This document shows positions 63,416 through 64,000 of a DNA stretch of 64,000 nt, piece after piece (position 1 is the first letter of the stretch; the number at the start of each line of letters is the position of its first letter). A program made the translations under genes and the position numbers. Where the stretch lies: the NCBI RefSeq assembly GCF_034087045.1, contig NZ_CP139247.1:5048001-5112000 (forward strand). Direction: 5' to 3'. The DNA comes from Chitinophaga sancti (GTDB lineage Bacteria > Bacteroidota > Bacteroidia > Chitinophagales > Chitinophagaceae). A model generated the notes under the pieces. That model was not told the origin of the DNA. It worked only from the letters and a program-made list of their open reading frames with translations, and did not search any database.

Positions 63416-63813
63416 AGGATGATAAAATAATTAATGACTTATTCTTTCTGCTTAATGTTGGGTTACACAACTATCCCCGTTTACAAAGGATAATAAAAAG
63501 TTTTCATTGGATGAATTTAATTATATGTCCCAATAGAGTGGCAAAAATCAATTCATATTGAATGCCTGTGTAAATATATAAATTTTATTAATAACTAGTT
63601 GTATTTCACTTTTATAAAACTTTTCCACAATTTGTTATCCACAAGTGAAAATTAGCTCTCGAAGGGGGGCGAAAATAGCTTTGCATCTATCAAAATTATC
63701 CCTTTTTTATGGCGATGTGTTTACCCGGTCATCCGTAGGAATACATTGATTCTGGTATGGATGGCATCAATATAAATCTGAATATCGTTATCTTGCCGCC
63801 TCAAACATAGCAG
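63416..63813. other. AT-rich intergenic region with DnaA-box pair
   Basis: This 398-bp gap between divergent genes is the most AT-rich stretch in the window. It has a TAAATATATAAATTTTATTA run (~63566-63590) followed by two DnaA-like boxes. No gene is visible. Promoters of both flanking genes must lie here. Confidence 0.6.
63621..63643 (+). other. Pair of DnaA boxes in AT-rich sequence
   Basis: TTTTCCACA (63621-63629, one mismatch to the strict consensus TTATNCACA) and TTATCCACA (63635-63643, perfect) lie 14 bp apart in the same orientation. An AT-rich stretch lies directly upstream. A pair of close boxes next to an AT-rich region resembles part of an origin, or a DnaA-controlled promoter. 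Confidence 0.5.
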
Positions 63814-64000
63814 ATGCGCAAATTTCGTTTCACAAATCTATTCCTGGTGCTGACCTGCCTCACAGCTGTCACAGCAGTGGCGCAGCCCGGGCAATCAACA
63901 AAATGGAGCCGTGACGGGCAATATATCTATGAGCCATCTACCAGTTCTATCGTTGCGGTAAAACTCTCGGACGGTTCCCAGTCAGAAAAAATTCCTGCCC
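63814..64000 (+). CDS. Exported peptidase start, likely S9 family (DPP-IV-like), truncated
   Basis: Only 62 residues are visible. A signal peptide (MRKFRFTNLFLVLTCLTAVT, cleaved near AVAQ) is followed by KWSRDGQYIYEPSTSSIVAVKLSDGSQ. The Trp-Ser-x-Asp-Gly and beta-blade-like YIYEPSTSSIVAV resemble the start of the beta-propeller of exported S9 prolyl oligopeptidase/DPP-IV-type peptidases. Too little is seen to be sure. Confidence 0.6.
   Translation, partial: MRKFRFTNLFLVLTCLTAVTAVAQPGQSTKWSRDGQYIYEPSTSSIVAVKLSDGSQSEKIPA

Overview
The window reads as chromosome from a Bacteroidota bacterium, most likely of the Chitinophagaceae (Chitinophaga-like). The support is a SusC/SusD pair, several SPII lipoproteins, a Nudix-family AraR in front of araBDA, a DUF3857/transglutaminase pair, many TAnnTTTG-type -7 promoter elements, and few Shine-Dalgarno sequences. 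I see no tRNA, rRNA, insertion sequence, phage gene or CRISPR array.

Layout. 1-5.3 kb: an efflux operon read leftwards (tetR, tolC, adaptor, RND permease cut by the window edge), with the same TetR-type dyad in front of tetR and of tolC. 5.4-9.5 kb: a SAM-I riboswitch with a terminator controls a trans-sulfuration enzyme, followed by an amidohydrolase and a DUF218/YdcF protein. 9.5-13.8 kb: a dicarboxylate symporter diverges from a sodium/sugar symporter, then an unknown gene. 14.2-20.9 kb: a polysaccharide-utilisation unit (SusC, SusD, DUF4957/DUF5123-like lipoprotein) behind an unusual 11-bp-phased upstream region. 21-27.6 kb: a HAD phosphatase and the L-arabinose genes araR, araB, araD, araA. 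27.9-36.3 kb: RBBP9-like hydrolase, QueG, two DUF3857 proteins, ClpB. 36.6-41.7 kb: guanine deaminase, two small secreted Lys/Ala-rich proteins, a decayed FtsX gene, a hybrid histidine kinase and a LytTR regulator. 41.8-48.3 kb: a second tripartite RND system. 49.8-56.4 kb: a small charged protein, PAP2 phosphatase, a CLC-family protein behind a fluoride riboswitch, a quinone-oxidoreductase-like MDR enzyme and an OtsA-OtsB fusion. 56.9-64 kb: a GH15 enzyme, AsmA-like protein, lipocalin-like lipoprotein, YihY, a small unknown protein, a site resembling an origin (two DnaA boxes), and the start of an S9 peptidase.

Regulation visible in the sequence. An 18-bp operator, AAATGTMAWWYTKACAAT, lies 6-8 bp upstream of the -7 element of araR, of araB and of the distant sodium/sugar symporter. 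This ties the symporter to the arabinose regulon. Two 9-bp direct repeats 12 bp apart (LytTR-like geometry) lie upstream of both small Lys/Ala-rich genes, one of which is next to the LytTR regulator.

The most unusual feature is a set of tandem-repeat arrays filling the intergenic space downstream of gene 3' ends. Unit lengths differ at each locus (26/27, 46, 48, 53, 56, 63, 71, 74, 77 and 111 bp). At many loci the unit is a copy of the local gene's own 3' end, stop codon included. A related 33-bp minisatellite lies in frame inside the first efflux adaptor gene. I know of no named element that explains this pattern.
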